Shown piece after piece: positions 27,567 to 38,085 of a stretch of DNA of 64,000 nucleotides. The stretch is from assembly GCA_963780825.1 (NCBI GenBank), contig CAWADL010000006.1, positions 124,001 to 188,000 on the forward strand, read 5' to 3'. How positions within the stretch are numbered: the first letter of the stretch is position 1; each line of letters opens with the position of its first letter. Source of the DNA: Roseiarcus sp963780825 (GTDB taxonomy: Bacteria > Pseudomonadota > Alphaproteobacteria > Rhizobiales > Beijerinckiaceae). Both the position numbers and the translations under genes were made by a program. Under the pieces are notes generated by a model. The model was not told the DNA's origin and did not search any database. It saw nothing but the letters and a program-made list of their open reading frames with translations.

Positions 27567-29897
27567 GTGCGCTTGAGGGTCTTGTTGACGGGCGCGAGCT
27601 CCTTCACCGGCTGCTGGTTTGCAAAAACCCTGATGGAAGCCAATGTGGAGGTTGTCGCGCCGTTGCGCGGCAAACTGGAGGACTATTCCGGCGTCCGCGC
27701 CGAGCGGGTGGCTTTGCTGCAGCACTGGGCGAAGGTCGTCCCGGAATGTCCGTTTGGCGGCGATCGATTTCTGGAACTCGCGCGCTCCCGCGGATACGAC
27801 GCGCTTTGCCATCATGCGGCGGAGGTGCGCGATTATCGCAGTCCCGATTTCGACGTGATCGGCGCGGTGGCCGCGAATACGCTGAACCTTCGTCAGACAT
27901 TATTGGCGTTGCGCGAGAAGGGCCTGAAGGCGGTCATCGCCACCGGCAGCGTGTTCGAGGCGGACGAGGGGACGGGACCCGAGCCGCGGCGGGCGTTTTC
28001 GCCCTACGGGCTTTCGAAGGGCCTGACCTTTCAAGCGGTCCAGTACTGGGGTGAAGCGCTCGGCATTCCCGTTTCCAAGTTCGTGATTGCCAATCCCTTC
28101 GGAGCGCTGGAGGAGCCACGCTTCGTGTCGCATGTCGTCGGCGTCTGGGCGAAAAGCGAAGCCGTTGAGGTTCGCACGCCCCAATATCTGCGCGACAACA
28201 TTCATATCGATCTGCTGGCGCGCACTTACGCGCGTTTTGTATCTGAGGCTTGCGCCGGCAGGGCAGGGCGGCGCTTCGGTCCTTGTGGTTATCTGGAGAC
28301 GCAGGGCGCATTCGCCGAGCGCCTGTCTCGCGAACTGGCATCACGGCTCGGGTTGGAGGGGCGCGTTCGCCTTGCCGAGCAAACCGACTTTTCCGAGCCG
28401 CTGGCGCGCGTCAACCGAGATCAGATTGATCCGGCGGCTTATGGTTGGAGTGAATCCTCCGCATGGGATGTTCTGGCCGAATATTGGCGCCGACGCGCGT
28501 TCAACGGCGCGAAGGCCCAGCCTACGTCAGCGCCGTCCTCCGAAGTGCTTGGCGCGGTCGACACCGCCGATAATACCGGGGTCTCGGGCTGGCTGACAGA
28601 CAAGCACGGCGCCAATCCGAGATACGCGCGGATCCTCGTCGACGGAACGGAACAGGGCGTTACGCGCGCCGACCTCTACCGTCAGGATCTCGCCGAAAAA
28701 CAAATCTCCGACGGCCATTCCGCCTTTCGTTTCCTCTTCGCTCGCGTGCTCGATCCCTATGTCGAGCACGTCGTGCGCGTCGAAGATCGTGACCGCGGCA
28801 AAACCATCGGGCCGCCTTCTCTGCGCACCCCGCAGCTCGTGGGAGGGTCGGGTTCGCCGTTCGTTTGCGATCGCGATTTCGTCGCCATCAACGTGGGAAC
28901 CGCGCACTATGAGGCGGACCACGTCGATATTTTGTTGGAGCTGATCGGGTCGGCGGCGCGTTTCGCGCCGCCGACCAGCGTCGCGTCAAAGCTTGAGCTG
29001 CTCGAAGCCAAACCCGTTTCGCGTCGCTATTACGAGGCGCTTGGCCTGCCGGCCTTGCACATGAAGGTGCGCGCGCGCCCCGATCCTTCATGCACCACGA
29101 TCGACATTCATTTCCCCGAGATGGACGCGCTTCCGGAAGCCGCTCGGGTGACGTGCCGAAACATTGTCCCCGCGCGCCTTCCCGACTATCTCGAGGCTAT
29201 CGGTCGCGAGAATATGGAGCGGGTTTCGGGTCCCGGCGAAAATCTCGGCCGCTTCGCCGCCGGCGGTCTCGCGACGGCCTATCGCATCGACGGCCTCGTC
29301 AAACATCATTTTGGCCGTGCGTTGAGCGAGTGTGGGCGCGTGCTCGATTGGGGCGCCGGCGCCGGCCGCGTTGCTGCGCCTCTCGCGCGCGTTGTCGCGC
29401 CGGGGCTGCGATTGACGGCAACGGATGTCGACGCTTTCAATGTCGCGTACGGACGTTCGCAGTTTTCCGACATCGAGTTCGTCGACGGCGGCTTCCTGCC
29501 GCCGCTGCCGTTCGAGGACGGGACCTTCGGCGCGATCTACGGCATATCCGTGTTCACGCATCTGAGCGAGAGCGTGCAATTCGCCTGGCTCCGGGAACTG
29601 CGGCGGCTCGTGCGACCGGGGGCGCCGGTAGTCGTCACGGCGCATAGTGAGTTTCAACTGTTCCGCGAGGCCGAGACCCGGCCCGACATTCTTGCCGAGG
29701 CGCTGCGGCGTGGGATCAGCGATCTAGTCGTGGACAACAACCTCGGGCGGAAGCTCGCCGAGCCGAATTACTATCGGGCGACGTTTCACACGCGGCGCTA
29801 CATCGAACAGAACTGGACGCAAGGGTTCGAGATTGTCCAGATCCACACCGCGGGGAACTTGCAGGCTCAGGATTTTGTGGTGCTGAGGGCGAAGTAG
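27567..29897 (+). CDS. Fusion of NAD-dependent epimerase/dehydratase, GW module and SAM methyltransferase
   Basis: 776 aa from a GTG at 27567. Residues 1-310 are an extended SDR: MRLRVLLTGASSFTGCWFAK, then FSPYGLSKGLTFQAVQYWGE with the YxxxK pair. Residues about 330-410 carry a module like those in the first gene of the locus (NTGVSGWLTDKHGANPRYA ... ISDGHSAFRFLFA). Residues about 575-776 are a class I methyltransferase with motif I VLDWGAGAGRVAAPLA, then FVDGGFLPPLPFEDGTFGAI. The parts predict sugar modification followed by methylation of a surface glycan. Third gene of the locus, 133 bp after the GT gene. All catalytic assignments are by motif. Confidence 0.8.
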   Translation: MRLRVLLTGASSFTGCWFAKTLMEANVEVVAPLRGKLEDYSGVRAERVALLQHWAKVVPECPFGGDRFLELARSRGYDALCHHAAEVRDYRSPDFDVIGAVAANTLNLRQTLLALREKGLKAVIATGSVFEADEGTGPEPRRAFSPYGLSKGLTFQAVQYWGEALGIPVSKFVIANPFGALEEPRFVSHVVGVWAKSEAVEVRTPQYLRDNIHIDLLARTYARFVSEACAGRAGRRFGPCGYLETQGAFAERLSRELASRLGLEGRVRLAEQTDFSEPLARVNRDQIDPAAYGWSESSAWDVLAEYWRRRAFNGAKAQPTSAPSSEVLGAVDTADNTGVSGWLTDKHGANPRYARILVDGTEQGVTRADLYRQDLAEKQISDGHSAFRFLFARVLDPYVEHVVRVEDRDRGKTIGPPSLRTPQLVGGSGSPFVCDRDFVAINVGTAHYEADHVDILLELIGSAARFAPPTSVASKLELLEAKPVSRRYYEALGLPALHMKVRARPDPSCTTIDIHFPEMDALPEAARVTCRNIVPARLPDYLEAIGRENMERVSGPGENLGRFAAGGLATAYRIDGLVKHHFGRALSECGRVLDWGAGAGRVAAPLARVVAPGLRLTATDVDAFNVAYGRSQFSDIEFVDGGFLPPLPFEDGTFGAIYGISVFTHLSESVQFAWLRELRRLVRPGAPVVVTAHSEFQLFREAETRPDILAEALRRGISDLVVDNNLGRKLAEPNYYRATFHTRRYIEQNWTQGFEIVQIHTAGNLQAQDFVVLRAK

Positions 29898-29927
29898 GGC
29901 GGGGTGGCAAACCCTTGGCGACCTTAT

Positions 29928-30284
29928 TCACTCCTCTTCGAGCGGCTTGGACTCTGGAAGCTCACGCAGCAAGTTTGGGAGATATTCTGTAGCGGTTCGC
30001 CAAACAATCTCGAAGTCGACGTCTTCATAACCGTGCGCGATCCGATTTCGCAGACCGATCGCGTGGCGCCACGGAGTTTCGGGATGCGCGGCTATGAATT
30101 CGGGATGATGCTTGGAGAGCCGCGCCACGTTCTCACCAACAATGACAAGGCACATGGCGACGGCGTGGCGCGTCTTGGTGTCCGCGAGAAAGGCATCGCG
30201 ATCGAGGTGGCCAAGGAATGCGCGGGCGTTTGACGCCGCCTCGCGGATCAGGTCGAGCAGCAGATCGGTGCGATCCAGGTTCAA
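29928..30284 (-). CDS. hepT: HepT-like toxin (DUF86, HEPN RNase fold)
   Basis: 118 aa from a TTG that overlaps the mntA stop (TTGA). All-alpha protein with the HEPN motif R-x4-H-x-Y seen as R79, H84, Y86 in LRNRIAHGYEDVD. In the known HepT/MntA pairs this RNase-like toxin is kept inactive when the partner adds AMP groups to it. Gene order here is antitoxin first, then toxin. The stop is convergent with the glycan locus, 30 bp away. Confidence 0.88.
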   Translation of the reverse strand: MNLDRTDLLLDLIREAASNARAFLGHLDRDAFLADTKTRHAVAMCLVIVGENVARLSKHHPEFIAAHPETPWRHAIGLRNRIAHGYEDVDFEIVWRTATEYLPNLLRELPESKPLEEE

Positions 30285-30571
30285 ACAGGTTTTGCCTCGT
30301 CGAGTACGCGCTTGCGGATTCGGCGATGCAGCGCGTTCGAAGTCACCACGTCCACTCGTACGCCGAGCAGCGCCTGGAGATCCTCTGCAAGGCCGCCCAA
30401 GTCGAAAAGGGTCGTGCGCTCGCCTTTGTCGACGAGAAGGTCGAGATCCGAGTTGTCCGTATCGTCGCCCCGCGCGGTCGAGCCAAACACGCGCGGATTG
30501 GCGAGGCCGTAGCGGCTGGTGGCCTGTCGAATGGACTCTCGATGCTTTTCCAGTGCTTCGGACGGTTTCAT
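30281..30571 (-). CDS. mntA: MntA-like minimal nucleotidyltransferase antitoxin
   Basis: 96 aa. The nucleotidyltransferase signature GSx10DxD is complete: VFGSTARGDDTDNSDLDLLV, with the metal-binding aspartates near residues 42 and 44. Small, single-domain, cytoplasmic. Overlaps hepT by four bases. It is 28 bp from the groEL terminator on the same strand, so read-through from groEL is possible but the terminator is strong. Confidence 0.9.
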   Translation of the reverse strand: MKPSEALEKHRESIRQATSRYGLANPRVFGSTARGDDTDNSDLDLLVDKGERTTLFDLGGLAEDLQALLGVRVDVVTSNALHRRIRKRVLDEAKPV

Positions 30572-30599
30572 GATCGCACTGTATCATAGCGTCGGAACC

Positions 30600-30632
30600 A
30601 AACAAAAAAGGGCGGCCCGAAGGCCGCCCCTT
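30600..30632 (-). terminator. Rho-independent terminator of groESL
   Basis: On the minus strand GGGCGGCC-TTCG-GGCCGCCC is followed by seven T. It is an ideal eight-pair stem with a stable tetraloop, about 30 bp past the groEL stop. Confidence 0.9.
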
Positions 30633-30659
30633 GTCTCATCGCGAAGCCGAAGCTTCAGC

Positions 30660-32300
<1,641 letters not shown>

Positions 32301-32348
32301 GGTGTTGGCTCCTGAATGAGAGGTTGCGGTGGAAGGGGGCGGCTAAAA

Positions 32349-32636
32349 TCAGCCGACGACGCCCATGATGTCGGATTCCTTCATGATCAGAAGGTCTTGT
32401 CCGTCGATCTTGACTTCGGTGCCGGACCACTTGCCGAACAGGACGCGGTCGCCGGTCTTGATATCGATCGGGATTAGCTTGCCGGCTTCATCGCGGCCAC
32501 CGGGGCCGACGGCGATCACTTCGCCTTCTTGCGGCTTCTCTTTGGCGGTATCGGGGATGATGATCCCGCCCTTGGTCTTCTCTTCGCCTTCGATGCGCTT
32601 GACCACAACACGGTCGTGCAGGGGACGAAATTTCAT
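32349..32636 (-). CDS. groES: Co-chaperonin GroES (10 kDa)
   Basis: 95 aa, complete. MKFRPLHDRVVVKRIEGEE start, the mobile-loop region EKTKGGIIIPDTAKEKPQEG, and LIMKESDIMGVVG end. Lid of the GroEL folding chamber. First gene of the groESL operon; the start codon lies about 50 bp past the CIRCE element. Confidence 0.98.
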   Translation of the reverse strand: MKFRPLHDRVVVKRIEGEEKTKGGIIIPDTAKEKPQEGEVIAVGPGGRDEAGKLIPIDIKTGDRVLFGKWSGTEVKIDGQDLLIMKESDIMGVVG

Positions 32637-32686
32637 TGGCGCTTCCTTGCGTTAGGGCCGGTAGTTAATCCGGCTGCAGAGCGCCG

Positions 32687-32713
32687 CTAGCACTCAGGGG
32701 AAGCGAGTGCTAG
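32687..32713 (-). promoter_or_regulatory. CIRCE operator (HrcA site) of groESL
   Basis: CTAGCACTC-N9-GAGTGCTAG, a perfect inverted repeat with the canonical nine-base spacer; consensus TTAGCACTC-N9-GAGTGCTAA. Lies between the promoter and groES, where HrcA would block transcription without heat stress. Confidence 0.95.
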
Positions 32714-32725
32714 CGGTCGGGGCGG

Positions 32726-32754
32726 GAGATAGTCGGACAAGGCGGCGGCGTCAA
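32726..32754 (-). promoter_or_regulatory. Probable groESL promoter
   Basis: On the minus strand TTGACG (32749-32754), 17-bp spacer, TATCTC (32726-32731), with the CIRCE 12 bp further on. A vegetative-type promoter in the expected place. Confidence 0.7.
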
Positions 32755-32766
32755 GGGTGAAATCAA

Positions 32767-33051
32767 ATGACCATCGTAAGTAAGAACGCCGCGGATGCGA
32801 TCGGAGCGCTAAGCGTGGGCAGGCAGGTAATCTTCACTGTCTCTGCTATCTGGGACAAGGACGCGAAGGTCTGGAGCGGGCGCTGCGACGACATTCCAGC
32901 AGCGGCCGACGCGGCCACACTCGACGACTTGCTGACCAAGATTTCGCGCATGGCGCTTGATCTAGCCGCAGACAATCACCCGGGGCTGGCGCCGGAAGAT
33001 ATATTCGTCCAGATCGTGGCGTTACGAGAGGCAACGCCTCTCGCATCTTAA
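32767..33051 (+). CDS. DUF1902 family protein
   Basis: 94 aa. The pattern VIFTVSAIWDKDAKVWSGRC followed by DIPAAADAATLDDLLTKISR resembles DUF1902/HicB-like small domains that begin with two beta strands and a helix. No partner toxin gene is adjacent. Divergent from groES, its start only 13 bp from the groESL -35 box. Function unknown. Confidence 0.65.
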   Translation: MTIVSKNAADAIGALSVGRQVIFTVSAIWDKDAKVWSGRCDDIPAAADAATLDDLLTKISRMALDLAADNHPGLAPEDIFVQIVALREATPLAS

Positions 33052-33078
33052 TGGCGCGCTGCCAACATCCCCCGACGG

Positions 33079-34568
33079 CTACCCTCTCGTCCCCCGCTCC
33101 GCCTTATACAGCGCGCGATAGCGAGCCAGCCGCGGCGCATGCAGCGCGCCCCGCGCGGGGTCGGCGGTGAAGCGGCGCTGCGCGGCGGGACGCGCGCAGA
33201 TCGCGCGTTCCTCGCCAGCCTTCGCCGCCAGCATGCCGAGCCGCGCCGCGCCGAGCGCCGCGCCGGCCTCCGCTCCCGCCGCCAGGTCGATCGAAAGTCC
33301 GGTCACGTCGGCGATCATCTGGCCCCAGAAACCGGAGCGGGCGCCGCCGCCGACCAGCAGCGGCACGTTGGGTGCGGCGCCGGCCTCGCGCAGTACGTCG
33401 ACGCCGTCGGCGAACGAGAAGGCCACTCCCTCCATCACCGAAAACAGGGCGGCTTCCGGACCGTGGCTCGCGGTTAGGCCCGCAAACATGCCGGTTGCTT
33501 CGGGATCGTTGTGCGGCGTTCGCTCGCCTGAGAGATAGGGCAGGAAGATCGGGGCTGAGCGAACCGCCACGGCGTCGCGGGCAAACCGCTCGGCTTCGTC
33601 GACCGAAGCGCCGATCTTGTCGCCGCGACCGAGAAGCGCCGCGACCCAGGTCAGCGAGGCCGCCGCCGACAGCATCACCGACATACCGTGCCAGCGGCCG
33701 GGCAGGGCGTGGCAGAAGGCGTGCAGTGTGCGCTCGGGCAGGCTCACATATTTGTCGGTGACGGAGAACACGACGCCGGATGTGCCGAGCGAGATAAAGC
33801 CCTCGCCCGGCTCGATCGCGCCGACCCCGACCGCGGAGGCCGCATTGTCGCCGCCGCCGCCAGCGATCGGGATTTTCCGCCCCGCCAAACCCCAGGAAGC
33901 GGCGATCTCGGGCGAGAGATAAGCGGAAACTTCCGAGCCTTCGACCAGCCCCGGCATGTGTGAGGGTTTCAGACCGCTCGCGGCGATCAGTTCGTCGTCC
34001 CAGCGGCGGCCGGCGATGTCGAGCCACAACGTGCCAGCGGCATCCGACATATCCGACACCGCTTCGCCCGAGAGCTTTAGGCGCACATAGTCCTTGGGCA
34101 GCAGGATGCGCCTGGTTGCCGCGAACACCTCCGGCTCGTGTTTGGCGACCCACATGGCCTTCGGCGCGGTGAAGCCCGGCATCGCGAGGTTGCCGGCGCG
34201 ATGCAGGAAATCGGGAACGCGGCGTTCGAGCTCGGCGCATTCGGCGAAGGAGCGGCCATCGTTCCAGAGGATCGCCGGTCGGAGCGGCTTGTTGCCGCGT
34301 CGAGAAAGGTGGCGCCATGCATCTGCCCGGAGAGGCCGATGCCGGCGAGTTGCGCAAACGCCTCCGGCGCGCGACGTCGGACGGTCTGGACGGCGGCCTC
34401 GACGCCCTCGATCCAATCTTCTGGGGCCTGCTCGCTCCACAGCGGTTTGGGGCGCGACACGTCGAGCGCGGCAGTCGCTTCGGCGACGGTTCTCTGCTCG
34501 GCGTCGATCAGCAGCGCCTTGACTGACGACGTGCCGATGTCGAGCCCAAGGAACGTTTCCCCACCCAT
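33079..34568 (-). CDS. xylB: Xylulokinase (one apparent frameshift)
   Basis: FGGY sugar kinase that phosphorylates D-xylulose. N-terminal half: FLGLDIGTSSVKALLIDAEQ, IGLSGQMHGATFLDA. C-terminal half: LRPAILWNDGRSFAECAELE, PIAGGGGDNAASAVGVGAIE, FISLGTSGVVFSVTDKY, SGERTPHNDPEATG and LLVGGGARSGFWGQMIADV. The two frames meet near 34293, where one base appears to be missing. Restored length is about 496 aa, slightly above E. coli XylB. No xylose isomerase or transporter gene is adjacent. Monocistronic. Confidence 0.9.
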
Positions 34569-34878
34569 GTGACCCTCTTGTCGCTTGCCCCGCTCACCTT
34601 ACCCGAGCGGGCGCGCCTCGGTCTACGGCTGAGCGCGTTTTCGCGCCCTTTGTTTCCTTGGTGGTGAACCTCACAGCCTCAAGGACACAACGAGCACAAG
34701 GGTTAAACGCTGAGTTTGGATAGCTAACGAAAACGCGTGATGCGCCTGTGGACGGATGCCAGCGAAACGGCATCTAGAGCCGCCTTAGGGTTGACGCCGC
34801 TTTCCCCCAGGGAGCGGCGGCCTTAGCGAATTGTATCCGTGATTTTGTGAGGATCGCCATTCCGCGCGGAGGAGCCAC
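34569..34878. other. Gene-free region between xylB and the fatty acid hydroxylase gene
   Basis: 310 bp between divergent genes. No repeat, palindrome or small ORF stood out. Both promoters should lie here. The plus-strand gene has GCGGAGGAGCC just ahead of its ATG. Confidence 0.4.
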
Positions 34879-36012
34879 ATGAAGAATATCTTGCGCCCGA
34901 TCGTCACCGAACTCGAGACGCCGCGCGAGGAACGCCCGTTCGGCAGCGGCTGGCTTTCAGGGACCGGCGCGCTGCTGGCGAGCCTGACGAGCTTCGTCGC
35001 AGCGGGCATACTGCACTGGCCGGAGCTTCTCTCCACGCCGCAGCTGCATGCGATCGAAACCCTCGGGTGGCTGCGGCCGGCGCTGATAGTGGTGATGACC
35101 ATCGCCTATGGGTTGGCGCTCACCAGCCTCATTCTTCGCGAGAACAAGCTGCTCGGCTTCGTCTCGCTCGGCCTTGCGATGGGCGCCGCGCTGATGGGCG
35201 GACCCGCCGCGAGTGACACGCTGGGCGTCGAGACGCCGATCTATTTCGGGCTCGACTTCTTCGTGCTCAACATGCTGTTCACCGGCTTCTTGTTCGTGCC
35301 GCTGGAACGTCTGGCGCCGCGCGTCAAATCGCAGACCCTGTTTCGCGGCGCCTGGCGCGAAGACCTGTTCTATTTCTTGATCAGCTCGCTGTTCATCCAA
35401 GCCTTGGCTTATCTGACGCTCGCGCCGGGGCATGCGATCGAAAGCGCCACGCATTTCGAAGCGCTACGCTCTCGCATCGGCGCGCAGCCGGCATGGTTGC
35501 AAGTCATCGAGATCATGATCTTCACGGATTTCGTGCAGTACTGGGTGCACCGCGCGTTTCACCGCTATCCGTTCTTGTGGGGCTTTCACGCGGTGCATCA
35601 CAGCGCCGAGGCGATGGATTGGCTCGCCAGTTCGCGCATGCATGTGATGGAGATCGTCGTGCTGCGCGCGCTGACGGCGATCCCCGGCCTGACGCTCGGC
35701 TTCACGCCGGCGGCGATCCAGGGTTACCTGCTGATCGTTTTCGTCTACTCGAGCCTGCTGCACGCCAACGTCGGCTTCGACTTCAATCGCATCGCCAGAT
35801 TTGTCGCGACCCCGCGCTTCCACCATTGGCACCACGGGATCGACAAGGAGGCGATCGACGTGAACTTCGCCATCCATTTCCCGCTGTTCGACATCCTGTT
35901 TGGGACGTTCCACATGCCGAAGTCCGCGTGGCCCAGCGGCTATGGCGTCAGTGAGAAAGTGCCGCGCGGATTTGGGGCGCAGTTTCTCTATCCATTCCGG
36001 CGCGGGAGATGA
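34879..36012 (+). CDS. Sterol desaturase/fatty acid hydroxylase superfamily membrane protein
   Basis: 377 aa with about seven hydrophobic segments. The three histidine clusters of the di-iron fold are present: HRAFH (about 225), FHAVHHSAEAMDW (about 238) and FHHWHHGIDKEAIDVNFA (about 315). Likely an oxygen-dependent hydroxylase or desaturase of a lipid in the inner membrane; the substrate cannot be told. Strong AGGAGCC site. Convergent with the SDR gene at 36028. Confidence 0.88.
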   Translation: MKNILRPIVTELETPREERPFGSGWLSGTGALLASLTSFVAAGILHWPELLSTPQLHAIETLGWLRPALIVVMTIAYGLALTSLILRENKLLGFVSLGLAMGAALMGGPAASDTLGVETPIYFGLDFFVLNMLFTGFLFVPLERLAPRVKSQTLFRGAWREDLFYFLISSLFIQALAYLTLAPGHAIESATHFEALRSRIGAQPAWLQVIEIMIFTDFVQYWVHRAFHRYPFLWGFHAVHHSAEAMDWLASSRMHVMEIVVLRALTAIPGLTLGFTPAAIQGYLLIVFVYSSLLHANVGFDFNRIARFVATPRFHHWHHGIDKEAIDVNFAIHFPLFDILFGTFHMPKSAWPSGYGVSEKVPRGFGAQFLYPFRRGR

Positions 36013-36027
36013 CGCGCGGCTCTAGGC

Positions 36028-36765
36028 TCAATTCCGCCCGCCGTTGGCTTTGATAACCTGCCCGTTGATCCATCCGCCCTCGGGGCTCGCCAGGAACGAG
36101 ACGACCCTGGCGATGTCGTCGGGCTCGCCGAGGCGGCCGAGCGGAATGTCCTGGATCATGCGTTGGACGCCCCCTTCCGACTGGCCAGAGAAGAACATCT
36201 CGGTCGCGACAGGCCCCGGCGCCACGGCGTTGACCGTTACGCCGCGGGCGCCGAGCTCTTTGGCAAGCACGTGAGTCAGCGCCTCCACCGCAGCCTTGGT
36301 GGCGACATAGACGCTGGAATTCGGCCGATAGAAGCCGACCAGGCTGGTCGAAAGGTTGATGATGCGGCCGCCGTCGCGCACGCGCCGCGCGCCCTCGCGC
36401 ATGCCGTTGAAGCTTCCCGTGAGATTGACGGCGATATGGCGCTGAAAAACCTCGTCGGTGACCTCGGCCAATGGCCCGATTTTCATGATGCCGGCGTTGT
36501 TGACCAGCACATCGACCGGGCCGTATTCGGCCTCCGCCGCATCAAACAAGGCCTTCACCGTCGAGGGGTCGGCGACGTCGCCGCGCACCGCCTTGGCGCG
36601 TCCGCCGGCTGCGGCGATGGCCTCGACGACCGCCTCGGCCTCCGCGACGCTGGCGCTATAATTGACGATGGTCTGAAAGCCATCGGCGGCGAGGCGTTTG
36701 GCGATCGCGGCGCCGATGCCCTTGGAGGCGCCGGTCACGATGGCGGTGCGCTTGTCAGCTGACAT
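36028..36765 (-). CDS. SDR-family oxidoreductase
   Basis: 245 aa classical short-chain dehydrogenase. TGASKGIGAAIAKRLAADG for cofactor binding, LVNNAGIMKIGPL, INLSTSLVGFYRPNSSVYVA with the catalytic Ser and YxxxK (YVATK). It ends with the usual DIARVVSFLASPEGGWINGQ and NGG. FabG-like, but the precise substrate cannot be named. It lies 19 bp upstream of the multicopper-oxidase-fold gene stop, in the same orientation and probably separately transcribed. Confidence 0.88.
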   Translation of the reverse strand: MSADKRTAIVTGASKGIGAAIAKRLAADGFQTIVNYSASVAEAEAVVEAIAAAGGRAKAVRGDVADPSTVKALFDAAEAEYGPVDVLVNNAGIMKIGPLAEVTDEVFQRHIAVNLTGSFNGMREGARRVRDGGRIINLSTSLVGFYRPNSSVYVATKAAVEALTHVLAKELGARGVTVNAVAPGPVATEMFFSGQSEGGVQRMIQDIPLGRLGEPDDIARVVSFLASPEGGWINGQVIKANGGRN

Positions 36766-36783
36766 GAAATCCTCGTTGGTCGG

Positions 36784-37995
36784 TCACGTTACGACATAAT
36801 AGGTCAGCAGCCCCTTCGCCCGCTTTTCCGGAGAGGCGGAGGCGAGCGGCCATTTGCCGGGCATGTCGGCGACGAAGGCGGCGTGAAGCGTCTTGCCAGC
36901 CCCTACCAGCAACGCATCGCGCCAGTAGGGATCCCAGCCGTCGTCGAGCGAGTGCAATTGCCGGGCGACGTGGCCCTCAAGGCGCATAGTCTGATAATCC
37001 AGCGTTTTATTGACGATCGTTAGCGTAACAGGCGAGCCGCGTGCGACCTTGAAGAGTGGTTTTGCCGGCCAATCCTGCGCGTGCGCGCCGTTGATAGCAT
37101 AGCCCTCAGCGGCGCCCCCCGTCAGCGTCAGCGCGACCTGCGTGGCGCGCTCCAGCGCGATATCCCTCGGCAGCCGTGGGTTAAGCGGCAGTGCGGCGAT
37201 GGGCGGTCTTGCCGGCGCGGGATCGCCCTTTGTCTCAATTTGCAACGCGGGGCCGCCGCCGATCGCGGTCAAAATCACACGCTCGCCGGCTTTGGGCAGA
37301 TCGAGCATCAGCTCGAAGCGGGAGCTGGGCGCCATCGGGAAGCTGCCTTCGCGTGGCGCAAAGATTTCGCTCGGGGCGCCGTCGACGGCGATCACATGCG
37401 CTGTCGCGCCTGAGACGGAAAGCGGCAGCACCTGATCGGGAGTGGCGTTGGCGAGCCGCACGCGCACCCGACCGCCCGGCGGCGCGGTGAGCGTGAGCGG
37501 CGCGTTCCCCGCATTCGCGCGCAAATCCGCGCCGAGCAGGGAAAACACGATGACCGCGTCGAGGTCGACGGGTGGCGGAGAGAGTTCGTCGACGATGAGT
37601 GGGCCGAATAGGCCGGCGGCGAGCTGCTCGGGTCCATAGGAAACGTAGAGGCTGAAGCCGGGATCGAGCGGCGTGATGACGATGTCTTGCTGGCCGCCCG
37701 CTGGGATGGCGGCGCCTGTCAGACCGGAAAAGCCGCTCACGGAATTGGCCACACGGCAACCAGGAAAGGCAAGCGATGTAGGAGCTTTCAGCGCGTTGTT
37801 AACGCGTAGCTTCAGCGGCTTGCCGGCCTGTCCACGCAGCGTTGGTCCAGGCGAGGCGCCGTTGTAGCCGAGCCGCGCGGCAACATCCGGAATCGCGGCG
37901 GCCACGAGTTCGACGACCGTGTCCGCCGCCGCGAGCCTCGGAGCATACAGCGTCGCCGCTAGCCCGCCGCCGAGCCATGCGCGCCGCGTCAGCAC
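36784..37995 (-). CDS. Multicopper-oxidase-fold protein lacking copper ligands (SufI/FtsP-like)
   Basis: About 403 aa with a Tat-type signal (LTRRAWLGGGLAATLYAPRL). Three cupredoxin domains are recognisable: LGYNGASPGPTLRGQAGKPL, VNNALKAPTSLAFPGCRV, AHVIAVDGAPSEIFAP, LMLDLPKAGERVIL, and the last strand LLTYYVVT. The usual HWHG, HxH and HCHxxxH copper motifs are replaced: FPGCR where HWHGxR is expected and WPLASASPEKRAK where HCHxxEH is expected. It therefore probably binds no copper, like FtsP/SufI. I chose the GTG at 37995, preceded by ACAGGGG; a TTG at 38019 adds eight residues. Confidence 0.72.
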   Translation of the reverse strand: MLTRRAWLGGGLAATLYAPRLAAADTVVELVAAAIPDVAARLGYNGASPGPTLRGQAGKPLKLRVNNALKAPTSLAFPGCRVANSVSGFSGLTGAAIPAGGQQDIVITPLDPGFSLYVSYGPEQLAAGLFGPLIVDELSPPPVDLDAVIVFSLLGADLRANAGNAPLTLTAPPGGRVRVRLANATPDQVLPLSVSGATAHVIAVDGAPSEIFAPREGSFPMAPSSRFELMLDLPKAGERVILTAIGGGPALQIETKGDPAPARPPIAALPLNPRLPRDIALERATQVALTLTGGAAEGYAINGAHAQDWPAKPLFKVARGSPVTLTIVNKTLDYQTMRLEGHVARQLHSLDDGWDPYWRDALLVGAGKTLHAAFVADMPGKWPLASASPEKRAKGLLTYYVVT

Positions 37996-38085
37996 GACCC
38001 CTGTCCCATTTTGGCGCAATTTTGACGGCGCAGCGTTTGCGTCGCTCTGCGTCTCGGCGTGCCGGGACAGTGTGGAGCGTATCGT

